Source: Streptomonospora wellingtoniae (GTDB lineage Bacteria > Actinomycetota > Actinomycetes > Streptosporangiales > Streptosporangiaceae). Taken from it: 64,000 nucleotides of DNA. Made by a program: the position numbers and the translations under genes. The stretch spans positions 50,923 to 114,922 of the forward strand of contig NZ_JAVREK010000023.1 in NCBI RefSeq assembly GCF_031845375.1, read 5' to 3'. The notes beneath the pieces were generated by a model. The model searched no databases. It was not told the DNA's origin and was given only the letters and a program-made list of their open reading frames with translations. Of this stretch, positions 18,576 through 27,083 are shown one piece after another (position 1 is the first letter of the stretch; every line of letters starts with the position of its first letter).

Positions 18576-19556
18576 TTGCGTGCAGCTGCAGGGACACTCC
18601 GCAGCGAGAGCCGCCCCGACCACGTCCGCGAGGTCGCCGAACGCCTCGCCGACGGGATGGAGCGCGCCGTCCTGGCGTTCCCGCTGACCCCGTTCGACGC
18701 CGAAGGCGGCTTCGCCGAAGGCGTGTCGGCCGCCTACCTGGACCACCAGATCGCGAGCGGGCCCGGCGCGGTTTTCGCCGCCTGCGGCACCGGCGAGTTC
18801 TTCAGCCTGGGCCTGGACGACTACGAGGCCGCGGTGCGCACCGCCGTGCAGCGCGCCGCAGGCCGGGTGCCCGTCGTCGCGGGCGCCGGGTACGGCATGC
18901 GGCTGGCCGCCGACTTCGCCGCGGCCGCCGAGCGCGCGGGGGCCGACGCACTCCTGCTGCTGCCGCCGTATCTGATGAAAGGGCCGCAGTCGGGCCTGGT
19001 CGAGCACACCCGGGCGGTCGCGGCCGCCACCCGGCTGCCGCTCATCGCCTACCAGCGCAACCAGGTCGCCTTCACCCCCCAAAGCGTGGCCGAGCTGGCC
19101 GAGGTGCCCAACATCATCGGACTCAAGGACGGTCACGGCGACCTGGACCGGATGCAGCGCCTGGTGCGCGCCGCGCCCGACGACTTCCTGTTCTTCAACG
19201 GTGTGCCCACGGCCGAGCTGCAGGCGCGGGCCTACTCCGCTACCGGCATCCCCGCCTACTCGTCGGCCGTGCACGCCTTCGCACCCGAGATCGCCACCGC
19301 GTTCTTCCGGGCCCTGGCGGCGGGCGACACCGCTGCGGTCGACCGGCTGCTCGACGGCTTCTTCATCCCCTGGGTGAGCCTGCGCGACAAGGGAACCGGC
19401 TACGCGGTGTCCCTGGTCAAGGCCGCTTGCCGACTGCGCGCCGCTGAGATCGGCGCCGACGTCGGCCCGGTGCGGGCCCCGCTGGCCGAGCCCGCCCCCG
19501 AACACCTCGACGAAGCCGAGCGGCTGCTCGCCGCCGGGCTCGGCCTCGCCGGATGA
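18576..19556 (+). CDS. kdgD: 5-dehydro-4-deoxyglucarate dehydratase
   Basis: A 326-aa class I aldolase-fold enzyme. It dehydrates and decarboxylates 5-keto-4-deoxy-D-glucarate to 2-oxoglutarate semialdehyde (2,5-dioxopentanoate). Family marks are AFPLTPFD at the start of the barrel, GTGEFFSL, the tyrosine in AYQRNQ and the Schiff-base lysine in IIGLKDGHGD. I chose the TTG at 18576 because GGAG sits 5 bases before it and no in-frame ATG or GTG fits; the next in-frame Met would cut into the conserved N-terminus. It is the first gene of the glucarate operon, 24 bases before the glucarate dehydratase gene. Confidence 0.9.
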   Translation: MRAAAGTLRSESRPDHVREVAERLADGMERAVLAFPLTPFDAEGGFAEGVSAAYLDHQIASGPGAVFAACGTGEFFSLGLDDYEAAVRTAVQRAAGRVPVVAGAGYGMRLAADFAAAAERAGADALLLLPPYLMKGPQSGLVEHTRAVAAATRLPLIAYQRNQVAFTPQSVAELAEVPNIIGLKDGHGDLDRMQRLVRAAPDDFLFFNGVPTAELQARAYSATGIPAYSSAVHAFAPEIATAFFRALAAGDTAAVDRLLDGFFIPWVSLRDKGTGYAVSLVKAACRLRAAEIGADVGPVRAPLAEPAPEHLDEAERLLAAGLGLAG

Positions 19557-19580
19557 CACCGCGAACAGCGAAGGACCACG

Positions 19581-20873
19581 ATGCCTGAACCCACCGCCGG
19601 CCGCATCCGCGAGGTGCGGGTCACCCCGATCCTCATCTGTGACCCGCCGCTGCTGAACCTGCAGGGTGTGCACCAGCCGACCACCCCGCGCACGATCGTG
19701 GAGATCGAGACCGAGGCGGGCGGCGTCGGGCTCGGCGAGACCTACGGCGACACCGACTACCTCACCGCGATCCGAAAGGTCGCACCGCACCTGGCCGGCG
19801 CCGACGTGTCGCGCCCCGGCGCGCTGCGCTCGGTCGTGGACGAGGTCCTGGGCACCGACGAGACCGCGTTCGCCGAGGCCGGCACCCACGCCGCCGGCCT
19901 GCGCGGCAAGCGCGATCTGGCCAAGCTCAAAGCCAGCGTGTTCGCGGTGTTCGAGGTGGCCTGCCTCGACGCCTGGGGCCGCCTCCTGGGCGTCCCCGTG
20001 CACGCCCTGCTCGGCGGCCGGGTGCGCGACCGCGTCGACTACAGCGCCTACCTCTTCTACAAGTGGGCGGCCCATCCCGGCGCCGGCCCCGACGCGTGGG
20101 GCGGCGCGCTCGACCCGGAGGGAGTCGTGGAGCAGGCGCGGCTGTTCGCGGACCGCTACGGTTTCGGCTCCATCAAGCTCAAGGGCGGCGTGTTCGACCC
20201 CGACCAGGAGATCGCGGCCGTACGCGCGCTGCGCGAGGCGTTCCCCGACATGCCGCTGCGCCTGGACCCCAACGGCGCCTGGTCGGCCGAGACCGGCGAG
20301 CGCGTGGCCCGGGAGCTGACAGGGGTGCTGGAGTACCTGGAGGACCCCGTCGCCGGGGTCGGCGCCATGGCGCGCATACACGAGCGCACGGGGATGCCGC
20401 TGGCCACCAACATGTGCGTCACCGGGTTCGACGAGGTGCCTGAGGCGTTCTCCCGCAACGCCGTGCAGGTCGTGCTCTCCGACCACCACTTCTGGGGCGG
20501 GCTGCGCGCCACGCTCGACCTGGCCGCGCTGTGCCGCACCTACGGCGTCGGGGTGTCCATGCACTCCAACACCCACCTGGGCATCAGCCTCGCCGCGATG
20601 ACCCACGTCGCTGCCGTCGTCCCCGACCTGCACCACGCCTGCGACACCCACCGCCCCTGGCAGCAAGAGGACGTCGTCACCCGGCCGCACACCTTCGAGG
20701 GCGGTGCGGTGGCGGTCTCCGACGCACCCGGGCTGGGGATCGAGCTGGACACCGACGCGCTGGCCGACCTGCACCGCAGGTGGACCGACAGCGACGTGCG
20801 GGACCGCGACGACGTCGGCGCCATGCGGGCCGTGCACCCCGACTGGACGGCCCCCCGCCTGCCGCGCTGGTAG
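19581..20873 (+). CDS. gudD: Glucarate dehydratase (enolase superfamily)
   Basis: A 430-aa enolase-superfamily enzyme that removes water from D-glucarate to give 5-keto-4-deoxyglucarate. It has the KxK base motif in SIKLKGG and metal ligands in RLDPNGAW (Asp), LEYLEDP (Glu) and MPLATNMCVT (Asn of the glucarate dehydratase subgroup). Catalytic groups are LSDHHFWGG (Asp) and MHSNTHLGISLA (His). Length and motif order agree with GudD rather than other mandelate racemase relatives. It lies between the deoxyglucarate dehydratase and the semialdehyde dehydrogenase; no permease gene is in the cluster. Confidence 0.93.
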   Translation: MPEPTAGRIREVRVTPILICDPPLLNLQGVHQPTTPRTIVEIETEAGGVGLGETYGDTDYLTAIRKVAPHLAGADVSRPGALRSVVDEVLGTDETAFAEAGTHAAGLRGKRDLAKLKASVFAVFEVACLDAWGRLLGVPVHALLGGRVRDRVDYSAYLFYKWAAHPGAGPDAWGGALDPEGVVEQARLFADRYGFGSIKLKGGVFDPDQEIAAVRALREAFPDMPLRLDPNGAWSAETGERVARELTGVLEYLEDPVAGVGAMARIHERTGMPLATNMCVTGFDEVPEAFSRNAVQVVLSDHHFWGGLRATLDLAALCRTYGVGVSMHSNTHLGISLAAMTHVAAVVPDLHHACDTHRPWQQEDVVTRPHTFEGGAVAVSDAPGLGIELDTDALADLHRRWTDSDVRDRDDVGAMRAVHPDWTAPRLPRW

Positions 20874-21071
20874 CGAACGGCGCGGCCGAGGTGCGGGCGC
20901 TTGCACCGCCCGCAGGCCCGACGGCCGGCGCCCGGCTCGTACTCGGGCGCCGGGACGTCCCCGGGGCCTCGGGCCGCCGCCGACCGATCGACAGGTGGAA
21001 GGCATCCACATGCAACCCCTCGAACCCACCGAGGGCGGATCGCTGCTTCATGCTGAGGAAGAAGGGAACCC

Positions 21072-22586
21072 ATGACCGACATCGTGAGCATCGACCCGCG
21101 GACCGGCGCCGCCGTCGAGACGGTCGCCGCCGAGACGAGCGAGGCGCGGCTGGACGCCGCCTGCCGGGCGGCGGCCGGGGCCGCCGACGGCCTCGCGGCC
21201 CTCGGGCGGTCCGGGCGGGCCCGGATGCTGCGCGCCATGGCGGCCGAGCTGGAGGCCGACCGCGAAACCGTGGTCGGCCTCGCGGACCGCGAGACGGCGC
21301 TGGGCACGGCCCGCCTCAACGGCGAGCTGACCCGTACCCGCTTCCAGCTGGAGCTGTTCGCCGACTCCGTCGAGGAAGGCTCCTACGTCGAGGCCACCCT
21401 CGACAGCCCCGGCGAGACCCCCATGGGGCCGCGACCCGACCTGCGCCGCATGCTGGTGCCGCTGGGGCCGGTCGCGGTGTTCGGCGCGAGCAACTTCCCG
21501 CTGGCGTTCTCCGTGCCGGGCGGCGACACCGCGGCGGCGCTGGCGGCCGGCTGCCCGGTGCTGGCCAAGGCGCACCCCGCCCACCCCGCCACCTCCGAGC
21601 GCTGCTTCGCGGCGCTGCAGCGGGGGGCAGCGGCCGCCGGCGCGCCCGACGGCACGGTGGGGCTCGTGCACGGCACCGAGGCCGGGGCGGCGCTGGTGGC
21701 CCACCCCGCGGTGCGCGCGGTCGGGTTCACCGGGTCGCTGAGCGGCGGGCGGGCGCTGTTCGACATCGCCTCGACCCGGCCGGACCCCATCCCCTTCTAC
21801 GGCGAACTGGGCAGCGTCAACCCGCTCGTGGTCACCCCCGGAGCGGCCGCCGCCCGCCCCCAGGAGGTCGCCGACGGCGTGACGGCGTCGTTCACCCTGG
21901 GTGCCGGCCAGTTCTGCACCAAGCCGGGCCTGGTGTTCCTGCCCGACGACGACGCGGGCCTCGCGGTCGCCGAGCGCATGGCGGGCGCCGCGGCGCAGCT
22001 GGCGCCGGGCGTGCTGCTCAGCGAGCAGGTGCGCGGCGGCTACGAGTCCGGCGCCCGCCGGCTCGCCGAGGCGGGCGGGGTGCGCCTGCTCGCCGAGGGG
22101 ACCGCGCCCGGGGCGCAGGGCTGGGGCGCGCCGGTCCGGCTGATGTCCGTCGCGGCCGCCGACCTCACCGCGCAGACCGCCGAGGAGTGCTTCGGTCCCG
22201 CCACGCTGCTGGTCACCTACCGCGACCAGGCCGAACTGGCAGTTGCGCTGGAGGCGGTGCCGGGCTCGCTCACGGCCACCCTGATCGCCGAGGACGCGGA
22301 GGAGGCGCTCGCTGCCGAGCTGGAGCCGGTGCTGCGCGCGAAGGCGGGGCGCATCGTCTACAACGGCTACCCCACCGGGGTCGCCGTGGCGTGGGGGATG
22401 AACCACGGCGGGCCCTGGCCGGCGACCACCAGCGCTCTGCACACCTCGGTCGGCGTCCACTCGATCCGGCGCTTCCTCCGCCCGATGGCCTGGCAGAACA
22501 CGCCGCAGGCGCTGCTGCCCGACGAGCTGCGGGATGCGCCGCAGGACCCGCTTCCCCGCCGCGTCGACGGCGAGCTGCGACGCTGA
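21072..22586 (+). CDS. 2,5-dioxovalerate (alpha-ketoglutarate semialdehyde) dehydrogenase
   Basis: A 504-aa aldehyde dehydrogenase that oxidises 2-oxoglutarate semialdehyde to 2-oxoglutarate, completing glucarate breakdown. The catalytic cysteine is in GAGQFCTKPGLVF (about residue 281), the general-base glutamate in FYGELGSVNP, and the cofactor lysine in VLAKAHPAHP. FGASNFPLAFSVPGGDTAAAL is typical of the KGSADH-III branch. The ATG has gaagaaggga upstream and overlaps the end of a 21-codon open frame (21010-21075) that might be a leader peptide. The 198-base gap from gudD is long for an operon but holds no terminator I can see. Confidence 0.9.
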   Translation: MTDIVSIDPRTGAAVETVAAETSEARLDAACRAAAGAADGLAALGRSGRARMLRAMAAELEADRETVVGLADRETALGTARLNGELTRTRFQLELFADSVEEGSYVEATLDSPGETPMGPRPDLRRMLVPLGPVAVFGASNFPLAFSVPGGDTAAALAAGCPVLAKAHPAHPATSERCFAALQRGAAAAGAPDGTVGLVHGTEAGAALVAHPAVRAVGFTGSLSGGRALFDIASTRPDPIPFYGELGSVNPLVVTPGAAAARPQEVADGVTASFTLGAGQFCTKPGLVFLPDDDAGLAVAERMAGAAAQLAPGVLLSEQVRGGYESGARRLAEAGGVRLLAEGTAPGAQGWGAPVRLMSVAAADLTAQTAEECFGPATLLVTYRDQAELAVALEAVPGSLTATLIAEDAEEALAAELEPVLRAKAGRIVYNGYPTGVAVAWGMNHGGPWPATTSALHTSVGVHSIRRFLRPMAWQNTPQALLPDELRDAPQDPLPRRVDGELRR

Positions 22587-22604
22587 GGCACCCGGCGCGC
22601 GCAC

Positions 22605-22651
22605 GCGCGGAGCTCCGCGCGGAGGTCCAGCTCCGCGCGGAGGCGGAGCTG
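22605..22651. terminator. Hairpin pair between convergent genes
   Basis: Two GC-rich dyads follow the dehydrogenase stop. One is the perfect 16-base palindrome gcgcggagctccgcgc (22605-22620). The other is a 9-bp stem, cagctccgc/gcggagctg, with a 6-base loop (22628-22651). They lie between converging transcription units, so a bidirectional terminator is likely. T-runs are absent. The following 60 bases are alternating purine-pyrimidine (gcgtgc/gcatgc blocks). Confidence 0.6.
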
Positions 22652-22754
22652 CGGGCGGGCGTGCGGTGTGCGTGCATGCGTGCGGCGTGCATGCGGTGCG
22701 CGCGTGGCACCGATGGTGCACACGCGGCAGGGCCGCCGGACCGCCGGGCGCGGC

Positions 22755-23558
22755 CTACCAGTGGCCCGGTCGCTCCAAGGCGTCGGGCAGTCGGGTGGCG
22801 GCGTCGCCGCGGGCGGCGTTGGCCTGGGGCTGGGTGAGGAACAGCGCGCCCGTGAGGTCGGCGCCGCCGAGGCGGGCGTCCCGCAGGTCTGCGCCGATGA
22901 GGTCGGCCCGGCGCAGGTCGGCGCCGCGCAGGTCGGCGGCGATGAGCAGGGCCCCGCGCAGCTCCGCGCCGCGCAGACGGGCCTTCCGCAGGTCGGCGCC
23001 GACCAGGTCCGCGCCCGCCCTGTCGCGGCCGCGGCGTGGTTCCCGCGCCCGCGCGAGCTCGCTCGCGCGGCGCAGCAGGGGCCGGGCCCGCTCCCGCAGC
23101 GCATCCGGCTCGGCGTCGCGCAGCTGTGCGGCGCCGACCCGGGTCAGCCCCGCGGTCTCCTGCTGAAGGGCGCGGAGCTCGGCGACGAGCGGCCCCGAGG
23201 TCGGCAGCGAACGGGCCTCGTCCAGGTACCACAGCAGCTCGTGCAGCTGCCGCATGACGCCGAAGGCGTCGAACACGGAGCGCGCGATGCCGGGCTCGTC
23301 GCGCCAGGACCGCCCTTCGAAGGTGACCCGCGATACCTGCTGGCCGGCTCCGAAGCAGTCGAAGACGGTGCAGCCGCGGTACCCCTCGTCTCGCAGCCGC
23401 TCGTGGATGGTGCAGCCGTAGTCGGGACCCAGGTTGGAGCAGGCCTGCCCGGCCGCCTTGTCCACCGGGAAGTCTGCAGAGGCCGAGAACGGCAGCGCGG
23501 CGCAGCACAATCCGAAGCACGACGAGCAGTCGGCGCGCAGCGCCGTGCGCTCCGGCAC
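22755..23558 (-). CDS. Pentapeptide-repeat protein with Cys-rich N-terminus
   Basis: A 267-aa protein common in actinomycetes, of unknown role. The N-terminal CSSCFGLCCAALPFSAS and GCTIHERLR...GCTVFDCFGAGQ region has many cysteines, compatible with metal or Fe-S binding. The C-terminal third (about residues 170-250) is a pentapeptide-repeat helix of the A(D/N)LxX type (AGADLVGADLRKARLRGAEL), which folds as a right-handed beta-helix. I chose the GTG at 23558, giving VPERTALRADC with ccggagac just before it. It converges with the dehydrogenase gene and diverges from the next membrane protein. Confidence 0.8.
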   Translation of the reverse strand: MPERTALRADCSSCFGLCCAALPFSASADFPVDKAAGQACSNLGPDYGCTIHERLRDEGYRGCTVFDCFGAGQQVSRVTFEGRSWRDEPGIARSVFDAFGVMRQLHELLWYLDEARSLPTSGPLVAELRALQQETAGLTRVGAAQLRDAEPDALRERARPLLRRASELARAREPRRGRDRAGADLVGADLRKARLRGAELRGALLIAADLRGADLRRADLIGADLRDARLGGADLTGALFLTQPQANAARGDAATRLPDALERPGHW

Positions 23559-23916
23559 GTCTCCGGCCTCAGTGGCGCCCTGCGTTCCGCCCGGCAATTC
23601 CCCCGCCTTTCCACGGCCGACTCCGGACGCCGCTGCTTCGCCGCTTCGCCCGACCGGCGGTCCGGGAGGTCCGGCGGTCGGGGAGCCCGGGCGGTCCGGC
23701 GCCCCCGTCGAGTCTAGGGGTGCCGCCGGCCCGGCCGATGCGGGCGGGCGCCGCGGCCACGGGGAGCCGGTCTCTGTCCGGGTCCGGACGCTGGACGCGG
23801 CGGGGCCCGCCCCGATCGGAGGTGCGTTGTTAGGCTGGCCGCCGGTCGCCCGTATCCCGTGCGTGCATGCGCACTGGCCTCCCCCATACCGGCCGCCGCG
23901 ACGATTGGACCCTCCA
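23559..23916. other. Divergent promoter region, no gene seen
   Basis: About 360 bases between divergent starts, very GC-rich, with no motif I can name. It presumably holds promoters for both the pentapeptide-repeat gene and the membrane protein gene. Confidence 0.4.
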
Positions 23917-24555
23917 GTGAGCAAGCGTGTTCCGGAATCCGTGCCCAGTCCGCATGCCCCGTTCGGCGCTGGCACCGGAGTAGCCGGCTCCCGGTCCGTT
24001 CCCGTTTCGCCTGACGACGGTCCGGGCGCGGCGATGCCCGCGAGCGTCGTCGGCGCCGCCCGCGACCACGGCCTGGGCGAGCCCGTCAGCGCGCACTCCC
24101 ACGGCGAGGTGGACCACCGGCGCGCCGCGGTCTACGTGGCCGCCGCCGGAGCGACCGCGGCGGCCGTACTCGTCGCGGCCGAGTCGTCGTTCGCGTCCAT
24201 GACCTCCGAGGTGCCGCGGCTGGCGCGGGTGGCGCTGCTGCTGCCGGTCCTTCCCTCCGCGCTGTGGACGGCCGCCGTACTGCGCGGCCGCAGGGGCGTC
24301 TACCTCTTCGAGCGGGGCCTGGTCCTGCGGGCCGGGCGGCGGCTGCGCGCCGTTGCCCTGGCCGACATCACCGCGCTGCGGCACTCGCCTCGCAACGGCG
24401 GGACCGGCGATCTCAAGCTGTGGGTGCGTGCCGGCCGCCCCGTCGTGCTGCCGGGGCTCGACACCCCCGAGCCCGCGCGCCTGTTCGCCGCGCTTCGCCG
24501 CCATGCGGCCCGGCGCGGCCTGCCGGCCAAGCGGCCCACGCGGCCCACGCGCTAG
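23917..24555 (+). CDS. Membrane protein with C-terminal PH-like domain (hypothetical)
   Basis: A 212-aa protein. About 70 disordered residues are followed by two hydrophobic helices (AAVYVAAAGATAAAVLVAAE and VALLLPVLPSALWTAAVL). A soluble domain follows: GVYLFERGLVLRAGRRLR, then ADITALRHS, then LKLWVRAGRPVVLPGL, a bPH-like strand pattern. The GTG start follows a weak ggac; other starts upstream are possible. The plan (helix pair plus PH-like domain) recalls the 171-aa protein at 15389-15904. Its stop is 30 bases before the large inverted repeat. Function unknown. Confidence 0.6.
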   Translation: MSKRVPESVPSPHAPFGAGTGVAGSRSVPVSPDDGPGAAMPASVVGAARDHGLGEPVSAHSHGEVDHRRAAVYVAAAGATAAAVLVAAESSFASMTSEVPRLARVALLLPVLPSALWTAAVLRGRRGVYLFERGLVLRAGRRLRAVALADITALRHSPRNGGTGDLKLWVRAGRPVVLPGLDTPEPARLFAALRRHAARRGLPAKRPTRPTR

Positions 24556-24585
24556 GGTCCCGCTGCTCGCTCGGGCGGCCCCTCA

Positions 24586-24650
24586 CCGCCGATCTTGTAG
24601 CTATCGTGAAGGAAAGCGATTTCCCTATACGATAGCTACAAGATCGGCGG
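24586..24650. repeat. 22-bp perfect inverted repeat with nested hairpin
   Basis: The left arm 24586-24607 and right arm 24629-24650 are exact complements (core cttgtagctatcgt / acgatagctacaag). The 21-base centre contains a further 5-bp dyad, ggaaa/tttcc. The element is much richer in AT than its surroundings and sits between a gene end and the maleylacetate reductase start, 44 bases before the ATG. The atcgt/acgat half-sites suggest a GntR- or MarR-type operator, but the length would also allow an extruded cruciform or mRNA hairpin. No transposon terminal features are seen. Confidence 0.9.
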
Positions 24651-24693
24651 AGCTCGGTGCCGGGTTCCGCGCTGAGCGTGAAGGGGAGGAACC

Positions 24694-25749
24694 ATGCCTG
24701 ACGGCGCGCCCAGCGGAGTGACGGTGCACCAGACCCTTCCCCGCCGGGTGCTGGCGGGCCTCGGCGCCCGCCACGAGATTCCGGCGGAGACCGAGCGGCT
24801 CGGCGCCGAGCGCGTGCTGCTCGTCTCGACCCGATCCTCCCGGGGCCCGGCCGATGAGCTTGCGGCGGCGCTGGGCTCCAGCTTGGCCGCGCGCTTCGAC
24901 GGGCCGGTCGTCCACACGCCTGTGGAGGTGACCCGTGAGGCTGTGGCCGCGGCCGAGCGAGCGGGGGCCGACTGCGTCGTCGCCATCGGCGGCGGTTCCG
25001 CGATCGGGTTGGCCAAGGCGCTTTCCGGCAGGACCGCTCTGCCGCAGATCGCCGTGCCGACCACCTACGCGGGGTCCGAGGTGACCCCGAACCTCGGCGA
25101 GACCGAGAACGGCGTGAAGACAACGCGCCGCGACCCGGCGCTGGCACCCGGCACCGTCGTCTACGACGCCGAGCTCACCCTCACCCTGCCGAAGGGCCTC
25201 ACTCTGACCAGCGCCTTGAACGCCTTGGCGCACGCGATCGAGGCGCTGTGGGCGCGTGACGCCACCGCCGCAAGCGACGGGCTGGCCGCGGAGTCCGTCG
25301 ACGGCGTCCTCACCACACTGCCGGTCGTGCTGGCCGACCCCGACGACATCGCCGCCCGCGAGCGCCTCCAGTCGTCGGCCTGGCTCGCCGGCCTCTGCCT
25401 CGCGCAGACCAGGATGGGGCTCCACCACCAGCTGGCGCACGTCCTCGGCGGCACCTTCGACCTGCCGCACGCCGAGCTCCACGCGCTGCTGCTGCCGCAC
25501 GTGATGGGCTTCAACCTGCCCGCTGTGCCGCGCACCGGGGAGCGGCTCGCGCGGATCGCCGGGGGCGACCCGGTCGCCGCCGTGGCGCGGCTGGCGCGCA
25601 GCCACGAAGGGCCGACCACTCTCGGAGAGCTGGGCGTGCCCAGCGACGGCCTGCGCGCAGCCGCCGAACGGGTCGCCGCCGCCCCTTACCCCAACCCGCG
25701 GGAGGCGGACGCCGACGAGGTCACCGAGCTCCTGCGGCAGGCCTGGTAG
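24694..25749 (+). CDS. Maleylacetate reductase
   Basis: A 351-aa iron-containing alcohol dehydrogenase-family enzyme. It reduces maleylacetate to 3-oxoadipate with NAD(P)H in the breakdown of resorcinol, hydroxyquinol and chloroaromatics. It shows the nucleotide motif AIGGGSAIGLAKAL (about 92-105), PTTYAGSEVTP and the metal-site histidines in LNALAHAIEALW, GLHHQLAHVLGG and PHAELHALLLPH. The start has gaaggggagg at good distance. No ring-cleavage dioxygenase or monooxygenase gene is adjacent, which is unusual because this gene normally sits in such clusters. Expression is probably governed by the inverted repeat just upstream. Confidence 0.9.
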   Translation: MPDGAPSGVTVHQTLPRRVLAGLGARHEIPAETERLGAERVLLVSTRSSRGPADELAAALGSSLAARFDGPVVHTPVEVTREAVAAAERAGADCVVAIGGGSAIGLAKALSGRTALPQIAVPTTYAGSEVTPNLGETENGVKTTRRDPALAPGTVVYDAELTLTLPKGLTLTSALNALAHAIEALWARDATAASDGLAAESVDGVLTTLPVVLADPDDIAARERLQSSAWLAGLCLAQTRMGLHHQLAHVLGGTFDLPHAELHALLLPHVMGFNLPAVPRTGERLARIAGGDPVAAVARLARSHEGPTTLGELGVPSDGLRAAAERVAAAPYPNPREADADEVTELLRQAW

Positions 25750-25841
25750 GCGCCTCAGGGAGAGCGGGCACGGACCGGCAGGAGCGTGCGGGAGGTCAGC
25801 GGGCGGCGGCGCTGCGGAGCTGCGGGCCCGGTCCGTCCGGG

Positions 25842-26861
25842 TCACTCGCGCGGGCGGAGCCGGGCGTTCGGCAGCTCGGGCGCCGCAAGCGTCGTCTCCC
25901 ACTGCTCGGGGAACGGTCCGAACCGGCCGGGCCGACCGGGTCGGCCGGACCCGTCGGATGCGGCACCGTCGTCGGCGCGCTCGGACTGCCACTGCTCCCG
26001 GAAGGCCACGATCTCCTCATGGGTGCGGCCCACGAAGTTCCACCACATCACGATCCGCTCGTCCAGCGGCCGTCCGCCCAGCAGCAGCACGCGTGCGGCC
26101 CCGCGGTCGGAGGCGTGCAGCGACAGCGTGTCGTCCCCGGGCGGGCGGTAGGCGAGCTGCCCGGAGGCCGCGGCGGTACCGGCGACGGAGAGCGCTCCGG
26201 TGTCGACCAGCACCCCGTGCTCGAAAGCCGGGTCCACCTCCAGCTCAAGCCGCTGCCCCGGCCGCAGGGTGATCTCGGCGCCCACCAATGGGGAGAATGC
26301 GGGCACCGGCGACGTGTGCCCGAGCAGGGAGCCCAGGAACACGAGCGCGCGGGCGCCGTCCTGCTCGACCGGCGGCGGCGCGTAGTGCTCGAACCCCGGG
26401 GCGGTGAACCGGTGGGGGTCGGGAAGCGCCACCCACAGCTGCGCACCGTGCAGGACCGTGGCTTGGGGCGTGGAGTACTCGGAGTGGGCGATGCCGCTCC
26501 CGGCCGTCATCAGATTGACCTCGCCGGGGCGCACGATGGCGTGCACGCCGGTCGTGTCGCGGTGCTCGACCTCGCCGCTGAACAGCCACGACACGGTCTG
26601 CAACCCGGTGTGGGGATGGCCGGGCACCCGCATCCCGACGTTCGCGGAGACGTCGTCCGGTCCGTAGTGGTCGACGAAGCACCAGGCTCCGATCAGGGAC
26701 TGGGCGCGCTGGGGCAGCGTTCGCCGCACCCGCATCGCCCTGGGGCCGCCCAGGGGGACCGCCCGCGGCTCCAGCACGCGCACGAGCGGCAGGTCGTCGG
26801 CGTCCGACGCGGCCGGGGAAGAACAGGCCACCTCGCGCGGTGCCGCCTCCAGGTTGCTCAC
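25842..26861 (-). CDS. Pirin family protein
   Basis: A 339-aa bicupin of the pirin family; members are iron-binding and some have quercetin 2,3-dioxygenase activity. Metal ligands are visible in GHPHTGLQTV (two His), EVEHRDTTG (His) and SGIAHSEYS (His/Glu). The C-terminal cupin ends in MWWNFVGRTHEEI, a pirin hallmark, followed by a variable Gly/Arg-rich tail. I chose the GTG at 26861 (VSNLEAAPREV) because a strong ggggggaggg lies 8 bases upstream. It stands alone, convergent with maleylacetate reductase. Confidence 0.88.
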   Translation of the reverse strand: MSNLEAAPREVACSSPAASDADDLPLVRVLEPRAVPLGGPRAMRVRRTLPQRAQSLIGAWCFVDHYGPDDVSANVGMRVPGHPHTGLQTVSWLFSGEVEHRDTTGVHAIVRPGEVNLMTAGSGIAHSEYSTPQATVLHGAQLWVALPDPHRFTAPGFEHYAPPPVEQDGARALVFLGSLLGHTSPVPAFSPLVGAEITLRPGQRLELEVDPAFEHGVLVDTGALSVAGTAAASGQLAYRPPGDDTLSLHASDRGAARVLLLGGRPLDERIVMWWNFVGRTHEEIVAFREQWQSERADDGAASDGSGRPGRPGRFGPFPEQWETTLAAPELPNARLRPRE

Positions 26862-27083
26862 TAGAGGACCCTCCCCCCGGAAGCGACCCACCCGCCCCCA
26901 CACCGCCAACGTACCCACAGGTCGGCCCGGGCCGGTGACCAGCTCCGCACGCCTGCGCCTGGGGAGCGGAACCGGGTCGTACCGGTGGCGCTCGGAGGAG
27001 GCGAGGCGGACGACGTCGATGGAGGGCGCGGCAGGGGAGCAGTGCCCCGCTGGAGACCCGGTCGCCCGCCTCCGACCAAGGCA

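Noticed and set aside
18486..21029. Very long antisense open frame on the minus strand over the glucarate genes
   Set aside because: It is a shadow produced by third-position GC bias of the kdgD and gudD genes. Its product is Arg/Gly/Val-rich and low-complexity with no motif, while the plus strand has complete enzymes.
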